The notes beneath the pieces were generated by a model. That model saw nothing but the letters and a program-made list of their open reading frames with translations. It did not search any database and was not told the DNA's origin. Of a stretch of DNA of 64,000 nucleotides, positions 34,408-44,617 are shown piece after piece (position 1 is the stretch's first letter; each line of letters opens with the position of its first letter). The stretch lies in NCBI GenBank assembly GCA_038503075.1, contig JBCAML010000010.1:1736001-1800000 (forward strand), given 5' to 3'. Made by a program: the position numbers and the translations under genes. The stretch comes from Gyromitra esculenta. Its lineage: Eukaryota; Ascomycota; Pezizomycetes; Pezizales; Discinaceae.

Positions 34408-34549
34408 AGTAGGTATCCCATAGACTGCTAAAGCTGGCCCCCCTGTCAAGGGAATCACTTTCATTGAGTAGATTTCAGTTGACACTGAGCTGAGCCACAG
34501 CCATACAGGGGGGTCAGCATTTTCTAACAGTCTATGGGATACTCTACCG
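34408..34549. mobile_element. MITE-like element, TATCCCATAGACTG ends
   Basis: TATCCCATAGACTG near 34414 and its reverse complement near 34528 lie in inverted arms of about 40 bp that also share CCCCCCTGT. The body is only about 60 bp. The left boundary shows a 1-bp indel relative to the right, so exact ends are uncertain. Confidence 0.65.
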
Positions 34550-34571
34550 ATCGAATTCTGCTCGTGCTCTA

Positions 34572-34845
34572 CTCGTGTCACCGTTTTGAAGTGACTTACC
34601 TAATAAAGAAGTTTCTTATTACCAAACCAAAAGGATTCAGAGTAGTGGGAATATGAAATACCTAGATACAGGAAGCCGGAACATGGTAATATCGCCCTTA
34701 AAATCCGCATCTAGGCAGCTCTATTGAGGAGAAAAGGTGTCGAAACGGTAGGAAAAGGGTGCCAAGTATTCATTTAACCAATACAATGTCTCAAATCACC
34801 GATTCTTGCCTTTTCGGGTAAGTCACTTCAAAACGGCGACATGAG
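34572..34845. mobile_element. MITE with 29-bp ends, TA target duplication
   Basis: CTCGTGTCACCGTTTTGAAG... at the left end and its inverted copy at the right match at 27 of 29; both differences are transitions. TA flanks at 34570-34571 and 34846-34847. It begins about 20 bp after the preceding element. Confidence 0.8.
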
Positions 34846-34914
34846 TAGAATAAGTACCTGAGAATGCCTTTTGGAAAATTTGGTTGGCCAAAGCCTTACC
34901 CTTTTTTTCAGGTA

Positions 34915-35146
34915 CAGCCTCTGGTAGAATTATTGTAGAAAAACAAGGGTAAGCGAACGCCCAAGCAGCCAATACCCAGCTAAAATCTTTCTGATGAACC
35001 TGGAAGAATTATCGCGGAAAAACAAGGGTAAGCGAACGCCCAAGCAGCCAACACCGCAGCCAAAATCTTTCTGATGAACCTGGAAGACCAATAAAAGCTT
35101 TAGATTCTGAGTCACCACAATTCTGCGATAATTCTACCGGAGACTG
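34915..35146. mobile_element. MITE with CAG ends, TA target duplication and internal 79-bp duplication
   Basis: The left end CAGCCTCTGGTAGAATTATT and the inverted right end match at 22 of 26, all four differences C/T. TA flanks at 34913-34914 and 35147-35148. Inside, 34926-35004 and 35005-35083 are a 79-bp direct tandem duplication that begins within the left terminal repeat. Confidence 0.8.
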
Positions 35147-35817
35147 TACTTATTCTGGAGCACAAGTAGTGTCCTATATACCGGGTTTAGGGAGATGTCC
35201 TATTTGCTAGGTTTGGGTATGCGGTTGTCTTGGATCAAACTCCGTGAGCTCTGATTGGTGAAATAAATTACATAAGCAAGCTAAGCCCAGCTAGGGATGC
35301 CTTTTAGACGACCGAGCTGGTTTCTCTTGTCCAACAGGGATCAGGACCTAGCTGTTAAGAAGGCGGCGACTCTCGCAACGACAAAATCTCGCAACGCCAG
35401 ATTCTCGTGACCCTAGGCAATATAGCATTAATAACGGAATCCGCCGTTCGCCCCAAAACCAAAAAACAGTTTTGCATATTGATGATACCATTCGTATTTG
35501 ATCGATTCGGCCACTATAACTAACCCCACTGGGAACCGGGGGAAATCAGCCCGCAAAGGCAGCACACCAGGGCACTTTAATAGAGCCATCTAAATCCACC
35601 ACAACTATATATCCCTCCTTTCCCTCCCGCTTACCTGCGGAGTATCGCCAACACCGCTATAAACACAAATACCATTCAAGACCGATAACCCAGCTATCTA
35701 CTCTCTAGTTCTCAGGAGTCTTTGTCACGAAGGAATAATCTGACTCCCGACGATCGACACCCTACCCTCTCACGCCGCCTTGCTTAACAATTTCATCAAT
35801 TCCATAAAGTCGCCTCA

Positions 35818-36837
35818 ATGCCAGTAGAGCCGATCGGATTAGCTATAAGCGTTGTTGGTCTTGTTGGGCTTTTTACTAGCTGCTTAGATTTAATCGATGC
35901 CGTCTCTGGTCTCAAAACTCACGGTGCAGCTTACCAGGACTTGACATGCATGTTCGAGGTTGAAAAGGTTCTGCTCCTGAAATGGGGGGAAGCAGTAGGA
36001 CTTCTTCATGACCCAAACCTACCAGCCACTCAACAACGTTACAACCAACATCTAAAAGATAAACGCATCTTAAACAGCGTCGCACAGACTCTCAGCTGCC
36101 TTAAACGAAAGTTTGAAAACGCCAACCATCTTGTCACAAAGTACAGCGCGCGCTACCAATACACTGTCGAAGACCGATACGGTTATCTCGATAACAGCAC
36201 GCATACCACACTCGAGACTATCCACGAAAAACAACAGTCAATTCTAAAACGCGTACAAAGCGAGGCTTCACTCACGATGAAAGTTCGTTGGGCTATCCAC
36301 GATCGTGCCAAGCTTTCGGACTTAATGAACGATATTAGGAAATTCAGCGAGAATTTGCGCCGGCTTGTTCCAGTAGACGTAGTTGGATGTTCCGAGGTTG
36401 AAAACCTTCGTCTTGAAATTGCCAATGGTTCCAGTGTCGGGAAGGCGCCAACTCGACACATGGCTTTAGACACGGTTGAAAATCAATCTTCGAAGCTTTT
36501 GGAGGACGATACCAGGGTTATTCATGTGTACAACTGGTTAGAGCATGTCGCCTCCGAGTATACGACGGATCAAAGTAGTTATCATTCGGTAAAAACATCA
36601 GCTGAATCGCATAACTCAAATAATACAATGTACTCCTTTAGCATCCGGGAAACCCAAAGCATATCCATCAAGACACGGGTTGGGAGCAACAGTTCGAGTT
36701 ACAGTACGCTTTGCAATCGCCTTGAACAACACATGCGAAGCCGGATGGACGAGATGTTTTTTTTGTGTGTTTATGTGGCTATTTTCTTTATGATAATTAC
36801 ATGTATTGTGAATGTCTTGTTGCTTAAATTGATGTAA
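35818..36837 (+). CDS. HeLo-domain (prion-inhibition/propagation type) protein with C-terminal membrane helix
   Basis: A single-exon 339-residue frame starting with the ATG at 35818; TATATAT lies at 35606. Residues 1-200 resemble the HeLo domain of fungal HET-s/HET-S proteins: an N-terminal hydrophobic helix (PIGLAISVVGLVGLF) followed by C-D-I/V residues, a conserved KWGEAVGL-type segment after about residue 55, and further helices. In that family the domain inserts in membranes during heterokaryon-incompatibility cell death. The usual C-terminal amyloid-forming motif is not obvious. Instead residues about 260-300 are Ser/Asn-rich and residues 313-336 form a strong membrane helix. No NLR partner gene lies nearby. 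The HeLo assignment is by eye from pattern, not alignment. Confidence 0.7.
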   Translation: MPVEPIGLAISVVGLVGLFTSCLDLIDAVSGLKTHGAAYQDLTCMFEVEKVLLLKWGEAVGLLHDPNLPATQQRYNQHLKDKRILNSVAQTLSCLKRKFENANHLVTKYSARYQYTVEDRYGYLDNSTHTTLETIHEKQQSILKRVQSEASLTMKVRWAIHDRAKLSDLMNDIRKFSENLRRLVPVDVVGCSEVENLRLEIANGSSVGKAPTRHMALDTVENQSSKLLEDDTRVIHVYNWLEHVASEYTTDQSSYHSVKTSAESHNSNNTMYSFSIRETQSISIKTRVGSNSSSYSTLCNRLEQHMRSRMDEMFFLCVYVAIFFMIITCIVNVLLLKLM

Positions 36838-37563
36838 TTTCGTTTGTATAGGAGGGTCTTGTTAACGATGGCGAGTAAAAGTTACGTCTAAAGAGAGAGT
36901 GCTAGCTCGTAAAAATCTAGAGAGCCTTGGAATTGAGTTCATAATTTCTTTTGTGATGGCACGGAGAGCCTTAGTGTAGCAAGGCGTGAAGGCGGAATAT
37001 GCGGAGCGGCTTAGTCATAGCCATTAAGTAGTTGGGCCCTAATGTGTATCTCAGCATTTAGCCAATCTGAGAATTTCTTTTATCAAGAGATCCTGTGCGG
37101 TATTGCTAAGAGAGGGGTGTGTATATGCTACGCTGGAGGTGCAGACCAGTAGAGAAGAAGCAAGAAGCAGATTCTAGCCAACCAAGCAGTGAATTTCAGT
37201 GGAAATAAAGGTGTTTTTAGCTTGCATACCAACCCTGAGGCTCAGAAGAGGTCCAAAATCCCCAACCTCAATAATCTCGACCTAGATCTGAGTGACCGTA
37301 GTTTTAATTACGACTTGGTTGGCAAAATTTCGGGTACCGTGCTGTTCACTCCTAATCAACTGGCTGAAATCTTTACCACCCACTGCTTCTCTACTGGTAT
37401 ATACCTTCATGCGAGCCCAGGCCTTTCCAGGAACTTCATTCAAATACGAGTACTTAGTATGCGAGCCGTAGTATGCACCCTTTTATTAGCTGATTGCCTC
37501 CCCTAGGGTTTCACGGGTCTCATAGGCTGTATAGCAATACGTATTCTAAGCACGCATAGAGTA

Positions 37564-37594
37564 CCGTATTATCTCACCTATAGTGAATACAACT
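37564..37594. mobile_element. solo terminal repeat of the CCGTATTATCTC MITE family
   Basis: TA plus CCGTATTATCTCACCTATAG then TGAATACAACT matches the ends of the 30115-30322 element. No inverted partner is seen nearby, so it is a truncated copy. Confidence 0.6.
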
Positions 37595-37724
37595 AACTTG
37601 GTGGCCCAGACCAAATCAGTATTCGAATATAGTTTTCAGGATTAGGGTTTGGGTCTATTGTTATTTATTTATTATTTCATTTGGCACAGGGTTTGAGTCT
37701 AGCAACCTCTACAGCGGAAGTAAA

Positions 37725-37925
37725 TACATCAGTAAATGCATCATTCCCCCCCCAAAAAAAACATTAGCATAGGTAAAGCATCAGTAAACGAATCAATTTG
37801 CCTGCAGAGGGCTGTATGGGGAAAATTAAGTATCGGTAGATGAATCAATAAATGAATCAGTGAATGGGTAAAATGCCAGCAAACGAATCAAAAACTGCTG
37901 GGGAAATGCATCTGGAAAGCCGTAG
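37725..37925. repeat. GCATCA-family repeat, cluster 3
   Basis: Units such as AAATACATCAGT, AAATGCATCA, GGTAAAGCATCAGTAAACG, AATGAATCAGTGAATG and GGGAAATGCATC, spaced about 12-20 bp. Confidence 0.65.
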
Positions 37926-38399
37926 TTAGGGAAATTGAATCCCTTTACCTCCCTTTACCCTCCCTTTGGCATACCCTTTAAATTCATAAAATGGCTGAAA
38001 AATAGTTGAAAAAAAGGGATCTCTGGGGGTTAAACAAGATACCTTCAGCTTACCTAGACTGGTATCCACTCCTAGGGGGCCCTACCTCCTACTAGTCAAC
38101 AAATAAAGTCTTTTCGGTTCGGTACAAAGCAACGACTCTCCACATATTGAATTACATCTCGCTGTGGCCATAGAATTTAATAAAGTGACATAGGTAAACT
38201 CCGTACCATTACGGTAAAACATATTCATGTGTATCGAGATACATAGGAAATAAAGAAGTTCGTTGTTCTTGAGGCTTTCCTCTGCGTTTCTTGTACCAAA
38301 CCGAGCAGACTTTATTTTTTTTTGGCTAGTACATTACCGCTTTCTACAGACTACATGAGACACTACTATCTAAGTGAATTTAAATGATAGTTTTGGGAG

Positions 38400-38570
38400 A
38401 ATGGGTCGGGGGAAGACATCGGGAAATGTGTAGGAAAGGCATCAGGTAATGGGCATTGAGAAAGGTGTCAGGAAATTGGTAGGAAGACATCAGGTAATGT
38501 GTATTTGGGAAGGGCATTGGAAATTTGTATGTATTCGAAACAAATCAGGAAAGGCATTGTGGGCGGACGG
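38400..38570. repeat. GCATCA-family repeat, cluster 4
   Basis: Units such as GGAAAGGCATCAGGTAATG, GAAGACATCAGGTAATG and GGGAAGGGCATTGG, with a smaller patch at 38940-38985 (AGCATCAGGAAAGGCATCA). Confidence 0.7.
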
Positions 38571-39969
38571 TAGGGACATCCTATCAGTAACCTTGAGATC
38601 TGACGTTGTGATTCCCTTTGCTATAGGAAGTAACGTCAACGCGGGCTTCCATAGGCGTAAGTCTTCCCTATGGGCATACCGCCAAACAGAGAAACAGAGC
38701 GGCGTCTAGAGAAGTCTAATATTGGAGGGAGCCCCTGAACCATACGTCGTAGAATTGAGTCAATTGTAGAGTATGTTGAGCGGTGAATGGGATGATGGAT
38801 GATGGAATAATACAAAATCCGCGATCCCGTCAAAACATATAAAGAAACCCCCCCGCTGCCTCGATAACCCTAATCTATAACACGTGACGTACCACGTGAC
38901 ACCGCCTTTCTTTCCACGTTCACAACCTCGCGCCCCACTATAGCATCAGGAAAGGCATCAAAGAAATGTATCAAGTAGTACATTTACCACACTCATCCCC
39001 CCAAGCACATTTATTTACACATTTCCTCGCCTCTTGTACGGGTAATGCGCAAAATGACTCATTAGCCAGCGCTGTAGAGAATTCAACGACTGCTGAGTGA
39101 AGATCGATGCCCCTAAATTCGCGAAATTTTATAGATGCTTTGTCTGTTTCGACATATAGACAGGTTAAATGTTTGGCGAAGAGTTAGTAGAGGGCTTAGT
39201 AAAAGACTTGGGGATTTGAGGTCAGTGCTGCAGCCGATATTGTCGGATAGCAATGCTTGAAGTAAAAAGCTAACCTGACAATGTTTATTTGGCCTATCAA
39301 AAACTAGACTAGTTGCCAACAACTCCCCAGTCGGTTGTTTTCACTATAGACGAGGTCATGCGCTATGCTAACACCCGAGTAGAGTATTGATAAGATAAGA
39401 TCTTTGTGATAGGTGTTAGTATCTGCAAAACTACTGTAAAACCAGACAACGCCCGAAACCTAAAATTCGTACTCGTGTTCATGTATTGTTTGAGTAGTTA
39501 CTAAATAGATGCTTGCATAACTTTCGCTGGGATTTAAGTCCTCTAGAATATAACACATTTCAGTTTTGAGTTGTTTATGATGCCGAAAAGGTGATCTTAA
39601 TCACATACTATCACTCGCTTTTAGTATTAGCTTGCTCAAGAGCTATATGCAGTTAGAGCATCTTGATGATAGATACATGTACTACTGCTTTTTAATAGCC
39701 ATATATAGGCTGTTTTATGTTGGAGAAGTTTCCTAATGCGGGGTGCCTCCACGGGTGTGGCTTCGGAGTCGGAAATGATTGAGAGACAGGTACCCGAGCA
39801 CACGGGTACTCGGGCACCCAGAGAGCTATTTAGATAGGGACCGTATGCCCACCTCTAGCAAGCACGAAAGCAAGCCTAAGCAATACAAGCAATCGAGTCC
39901 TCTATTCCTCCCTGCGCCCCAATATCACAACATTTTACAACTAGCTCGCTTATAGTTATGTCATATATA

Positions 39970-40260
39970 TTAGTAGCACCATTCAATTTTCTCTTCCGGA
40001 GCGAAGGTGGTTCTAGGGTTATTAGCCCAACAAACTTCAAGATCTCTGTGCATCAGTATCAGGAACGAAGGTGAAATCGGTGCATCATTCTCATGAATGT
40101 GGGAATAAATCGATAATGCTACTAAGTTCTCAAAGCTAATATGGTAGTCATCCTGGCTTATTCCTGCGCTCTCTAACAATACGTTACCGAGAACGCCCCA
40201 CTTTCCGGTACCGCATTCGTCACAATTATATCACCCACTACAATTAAAGCATGAACTAAA
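39970..40260 (-). pseudogene. gene relic, paralogue of 28039-28308
   Basis: The minus-strand frame includes LLESAGISQDDYHISFENLV then ALS---HENDA. Upstream on the same strand a weaker match (TGKWGVLGNV-type) continues the similarity. This copy keeps more C and G than the 28-kb copy and is probably the less mutated one. No intact start or stop context supports a present-day gene. Confidence 0.5.
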
Positions 40261-41141
40261 ACAGCACAAATTCTGCCAATGAAGTAGATTATAGCCTAAC
40301 TTTATTTTGCTGCGGCAAATTACGCTCTATTGTTTTCAAATTTGGCGCCCGCAATTTGTGATTACTGTTTTCCTCATTACCTAGGCGTACCCACGTCGAT
40401 GTAGGTATTATTTAGCCTGGCATGCTCTTGCACTAGCAGCTATATCGACGACAGCTATCTTTTATCTAACCTCATAATTTAAAACCATATACGGGATTCT
40501 CTGAAGATTTAGATTAATGTGTCCCCTCTCGTCTCGACACTACTGTAAAGGGTGAAACACGGATCCATGAATGGATAGCACCCCCTGTAACCTCCCTAGG
40601 TAATACATTCTAACAGGCCTCCTAAGCCATATATCTTGTCTTTTCGTGACTAGGCATATGAACCGAATAAAACTTACCCATTTGGCTCAGATTTACCGGA
40701 AAATCTGTTCATGCGCGATCGGCTGGTGATCATACAGTGATCGACATGTCCTTGAGATAATCTACTGGTATTTCCGGGAATTTAACAAGTTTTGACATGA
40801 AATTACGGATGTTTGATCGCCGTCATATATATCCAATAGATTGGGGTTGGGATACGGATCTAGACCCACGGAAAGGCACTTAATCTCTTCGTTAAGTGAT
40901 GTCGAGCTCTTTTTATTATAACTCGATGCATATGCATACCCTCAAACGCCCCGCAATCTGCGAATGAAAACCCATTTTTAACGATAGTCTTGTACAGCCA
41001 ATAACCGAACCCAGAAAACCACCACCAAACAATGATTGAACGAAAACCCTAGCCCTAGCCCTAACCCCATACCAAAACCCCCGTAAAATCGTAAAAAGCG
41101 CCAATAAAACGTCCCTAGCCCCCCCCGTTGCTACAGCGTGC

Positions 41142-41457
41142 TCATGTCCTCTTCCGACCAACAGACTAATAGCCTTTAGCACTACGCTTCTGGCCAAAGA
41201 TTTTCGAGGTGGACGGTTTTATCACTTACCCGCATCGAAGGTGTGTTCTGTCTAGCACAGTCAGTAACCCCAAAGCTAAGACTTTCGCCCTCCTCGATCA
41301 TGTGCAGTAGACAGTCGTTGAACTTCTTGTCGAGTTCCGCCCAGTCTATCCGTATTTGTGCGTCTCCGAGGGTTTTTGAGTTCGGTATTGGGGCGGATAG
41401 CGCGTGGTGTGCAGCAGATAGTAATACGCTTAGTATGAGGAAGCTTGAAGCGTGCAT
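41142..41457 (-). CDS. small secreted protein (two exons, 83 aa)
   Basis: Exon 1 is 41457-41230 and exon 2 is 41165-41142. The 64-nt intron has a perfect donor GTAAGT at 41229 and acceptor ATTAG. The start at 41457 gives a textbook signal peptide (MHASSFLILSVLLSAAHHALSA); an in-frame ATG nine codons earlier would put polar residues before it. The mature part is about 61 residues, acidic at first (WAELDKKFND), with two cysteines that could form one disulfide, and ends SVGRKRT. This is the size class of fungal secreted effectors, but with no homology I would only call it secreted. An unspliced reading gives 100 residues (91 from the chosen start). Confidence 0.6.
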
Positions 41458-42433
41458 CTTATATACGGCAGGGGGTATATTCAAAGACTGAAGTGCAGGG
41501 GGGGAGGAGGAGGTAGAAGATGACTAAATAGATATCTGGAGCAGAGATATGTATATCGCTGAAGGTTAATACTAAGGTTTAAAGGCCAAGTAAGACAAAT
41601 ATGTGTGCGAAAAGTGTTTTTTGCAAAAAAAAAAAGTTCACAAACATGTGTCGTTCACGGGGCGGGAGGATCGGGGTATTTATGAAATTCCCGGGTGTGC
41701 TGTTCAAACAAGAATGATCGTCCCGTAAGCCCAGTCTTGGTATCTATTCCTCTTTCGAATTTTGTGACCTTCCAATGGTTTCGCGACAAAACCGTTACCA
41801 AAGCTTAAACACACCATTCTGATTGCATATAAGGAAGCTGCATATGCGGTGTGTGAAGCTTCACAGGGCGCTTGCGATCTGACCTCGAAGCAACAAGAGG
41901 GGAGCTCGAGCTGCATTAGAACTTCAAACACGACTGAGCATCGTAAATGGGCCATTCGGTATCCAGTCTCTAATCAACATGAACATCCACTCCCCAGACT
42001 CCAGGATCGGGTTACGTAGGTACTCTGGATAAGAGTAACCTTACTTCTGTCATATTTCTACCCCTTCCTCCTTGATCGAATTGGATGCACCCAGAGGCGC
42101 AGAAACGGGCTTCTGGAAGCTCGGTTAGCTTCAGATACAGCGCCTCGTTCCAGGTTCGCAGTTCTCTGACACGCAGGGCGTCACGCATGTCAGCGTTGCA
42201 GCGTTTCCCTTTCCCGCTGCAGCATTGTGTAACTAGCGCTTGTGGCGCTCTGTGGCGCCTTATCACGTGGGTGCATCCACCACACAGGTAAACCAGAAGG
42301 CTCTTAACCATCTATTTAAAACTAAATACAAAATCGATATCATTGTAATTGAAACCAATAGACTCTAAAGATCTAGTCATCATATAAAAAAAACCCCCCA
42401 CCCCCCTCTCTCCTCCCTCTTCTATCGTGATCA
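41458..42433. other. intergenic between two minus-strand genes
   Basis: Promoter side of the small secreted protein gene and 3' side of the transporter. Open frames at 41704-41955 and 42012-42311 have no support. An A-run at 41625-41636 and a C-run at 42392-42406 are the only simple repeats. Confidence 0.45.
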
Positions 42434-44617
42434 TTAAGCCATTTTATGATTGTCCTCTACGTAATCCATCGGTTTCTCCGAACTATCGCCAAGCACAAAT
42501 CCATACCGTATCGCATACTCCTCCGCCTCCTCCGGCGACAACAGTGGCATTTCTTTCGCGGCTTTGACGTATGAGATCTTTTCTTCGAAGCCTTTGGCGA
42601 AGATGAAGTCGATTTCTTCTAGTGAGCGGCGGCGAGTCTCGGGGTAGAAAAAGTAACTGTTGGCTGTCAGCAAGCCCATAAAACCGTAGATTGTAGAAAG
42701 GGGGGGGAGGGGGCGGTACATGAACGGGAGGAAACAAGCATTGACGGCAGCAAAGAAGACATAAGTTCCCCAGCCGATGCGGTCGATCATGATAGGCGTT
42801 ATCATAACCACCATGAAGTTAAACAGCCAATTCGTAATCGTCGAGACTGCGTTCGCCTGGCCTCTAGTCCGGAGGGGATTTATTTCCGCCGGATACAACT
42901 ACAACCTCATTAGCACCTACCCTCTACACGTTTGGAGAGGGGGGGAGGGGGAGGGGGAGGGGGAGGGGGAGTTAATTACCCAAGGCAGCGGAAGCCAAGT
43001 AGCTCCAAACGAAGCAATATACAGGAACAACCCCGCCGCGGCGCCTTTCGCAGCGTTTTGAGTCCCGGGTATAAGACAGCAGAAGGTGATTGTCATAGCC
43101 GTCATCTGGCCAACCGTGCCGACCAAGAACAGCTTCCGCCGTCCAGCCCGCTCGATAATGAACCATGAAGTCGTGGCGAAGATGGCATAAACCACCATAT
43201 TCACGCCGCCCATAATAAGACTCATATCACGGCTCTGTCCGATCGATTCTTGGAACAGGATAGGGAAGTAGTAGATAACCGCGTTGCAACTACAGTGTTT
43301 AAATCATCAACCCATATCCTTGGCTCCCGTCGCTAGGGAACGGGGGAGGACATACCCTCCAATCTGCTGCATCAGCTGCGAAGATGCGCCAATCAGCATA
43401 CGACGGAAATGCTGCGTCTTCCCATTCGTAAACAGGTCTTTGTAACTCGCTTTATTCCCGATCTCGCCGGTTGCGGCCATTGAATCGAGGATTATACGTT
43501 TTTCGGTTTGGACGATGTGGGAGTCGATGGGCTCGCCGTTGAGTGCTGCGATGACTTCGGTTCCTTCTTGGTCTAGGTCTTTGGACAGTAGCCTTTGCAG
43601 TTTTAGTATGTGGTTGCTTTTGGGGATTGCGGGGCGGGGGACGAACCAACGCGGGGATTCGGGGAGGAAGCTCATGAAGATTATCATGATGATTGCAAAG
43701 ACAATTTGGAACGCGATTGGGAAGCGCCAGACCGCGTCGGTTTTCGTAAAGGATACACCTAAGAAAGTTAGGATTTGATAGCTACGAGATAATGATGGTG
43801 GTGGGAGAGTACCATAGTTAAGCCAGTAACTTATCACTACGAAAGCATTAACACACAATCCCATAAAGCGGTTGAGGGGGGGGTTACAACTTACATGTTC
43901 CAAAAGCGATAGAACCGCCTTCAATACAGATCAACAGACCACGATTCTTGGTCTTTGCGCACTCCGCTTGATACGTCGGTATCGAAGAAGTATTCATTCC
44001 ATTCCCCAGCCCAGTTACGATCCTCCCAATAACAAATTGCGCCTTCACACCGCCGGCCATTAGCATTAGCATAAATCCGATCTCCAAACTCTCTCTTCCG
44101 CACCCTGCAGAAATCCATACCAAAGACTGATGTCCAGCATAGGCAGTGACCTGGATCGTCACACCAACAATCATGATCGCAGCACCGGTCATAATCGATC
44201 TCCGCCGTCCTAGCCTTTCGCCTACACACAGCACCAGCACCGCGCCGACTAAACACCCGATCTCGTAGATCGCTGTAACGAAGCCCTGCATTGTCGAATT
44301 CCCCCTCGTTTCGGGTATTTCATCGTTGAATTCTGGCGCGGTGATAATACCGCTCATAACACCTGTTTGTAGTAAACCGACGGTTAACAAACTAGTTCCT
44401 ACTTACGGTGCGAGCGCTCGGGGATTTGCGGAGGGGAGAGGAAAGGGGCTTGCCTTGATCGTATCTGTAGAATCAGTCACGTTAGTAAAAGAATGGTGAT
44501 TCCGGTGGGAGCCTGTGTGGTAGGGCAAACATACCCGAACAGGAGAAATCCAGTTGTGCAGACGAACGAGATTGCAAACTGGAGGGACTTCCCTTGAAGT
44601 CCCAGGTATTGCTTCAT
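42434..44617 (-). CDS. MFS sugar transporter (nine exons, 540 aa)
   Basis: Exons: 44617-44535, 44464-44454, 44362-44121, 44042-43895, 43836-43813, 43758-43356, 43289-42980, 42898-42720 and 42656-42434. Every phase closes. The product has the twelve-helix fungal sugar-porter signature: GYDQGVMSG in helix 1, GERLGRRR, GRIVTGLGNGMNTSSIPTYQ, WRFPIAFQ, PESPRW, QQIGG then NAVIYYFPILFQ, ERAGRRK, YPAEINPLRTRGQANAVS and PFIYFFYPETRRRSLEEID. It should move a hexose or related sugar across the plasma membrane by proton symport; the substrate cannot be told. The second exon is only 11 nt (within GYDQG) and is followed by a GC-AG intron (donor CAAG|GCAAGC). The intron 44120-44043 is 78 nt, in frame and without stop, so reading through it would add 26 residues between TAYAGHQSL and AQFVIGR. 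Confidence 0.9.
42938..42971. repeat. (GGGGGA)n in transporter intron 6
   Basis: About five GGGGGA units on the plus strand, that is CCCCCT on the transcript, beginning eight bases after the donor GTAATT at 42979. Confidence 0.85.

Larger units (their letters stand above)
31291..35817. other. repeat island, right part
   Basis: No intact gene is seen. Nested and adjacent elements fill it: a diverged dispersed repeat (31795-31990, inverted copy 32080-32180, third copy 34080-34250), long inverted repeats (32284-32600 and 33331-33815) and three MITE-like elements packed between 34408 and 35146. The promoter of the HeLo gene (TATATAT at 35606) marks its right edge. Confidence 0.6.
36838..41141. 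other. gene-free region with GCATCA clusters and relics
   Basis: It contains a solo MITE end at 37564, GCATCA-family clusters (37725-37925, 38400-38570 and 38940-38985), a gene relic (39970-40260) and a CCCTAGCCCTAGCCCTAACC telomere-like stretch near 41047. A 105-codon open frame at 37189 has no ATG start and no recognisable content. Confidence 0.5.

Noticed and set aside
34399..34581. 60-codon minus-strand open frame
   Set aside because: It lies across the inverted-repeat element at 34408-34549 and is a by-product of it.
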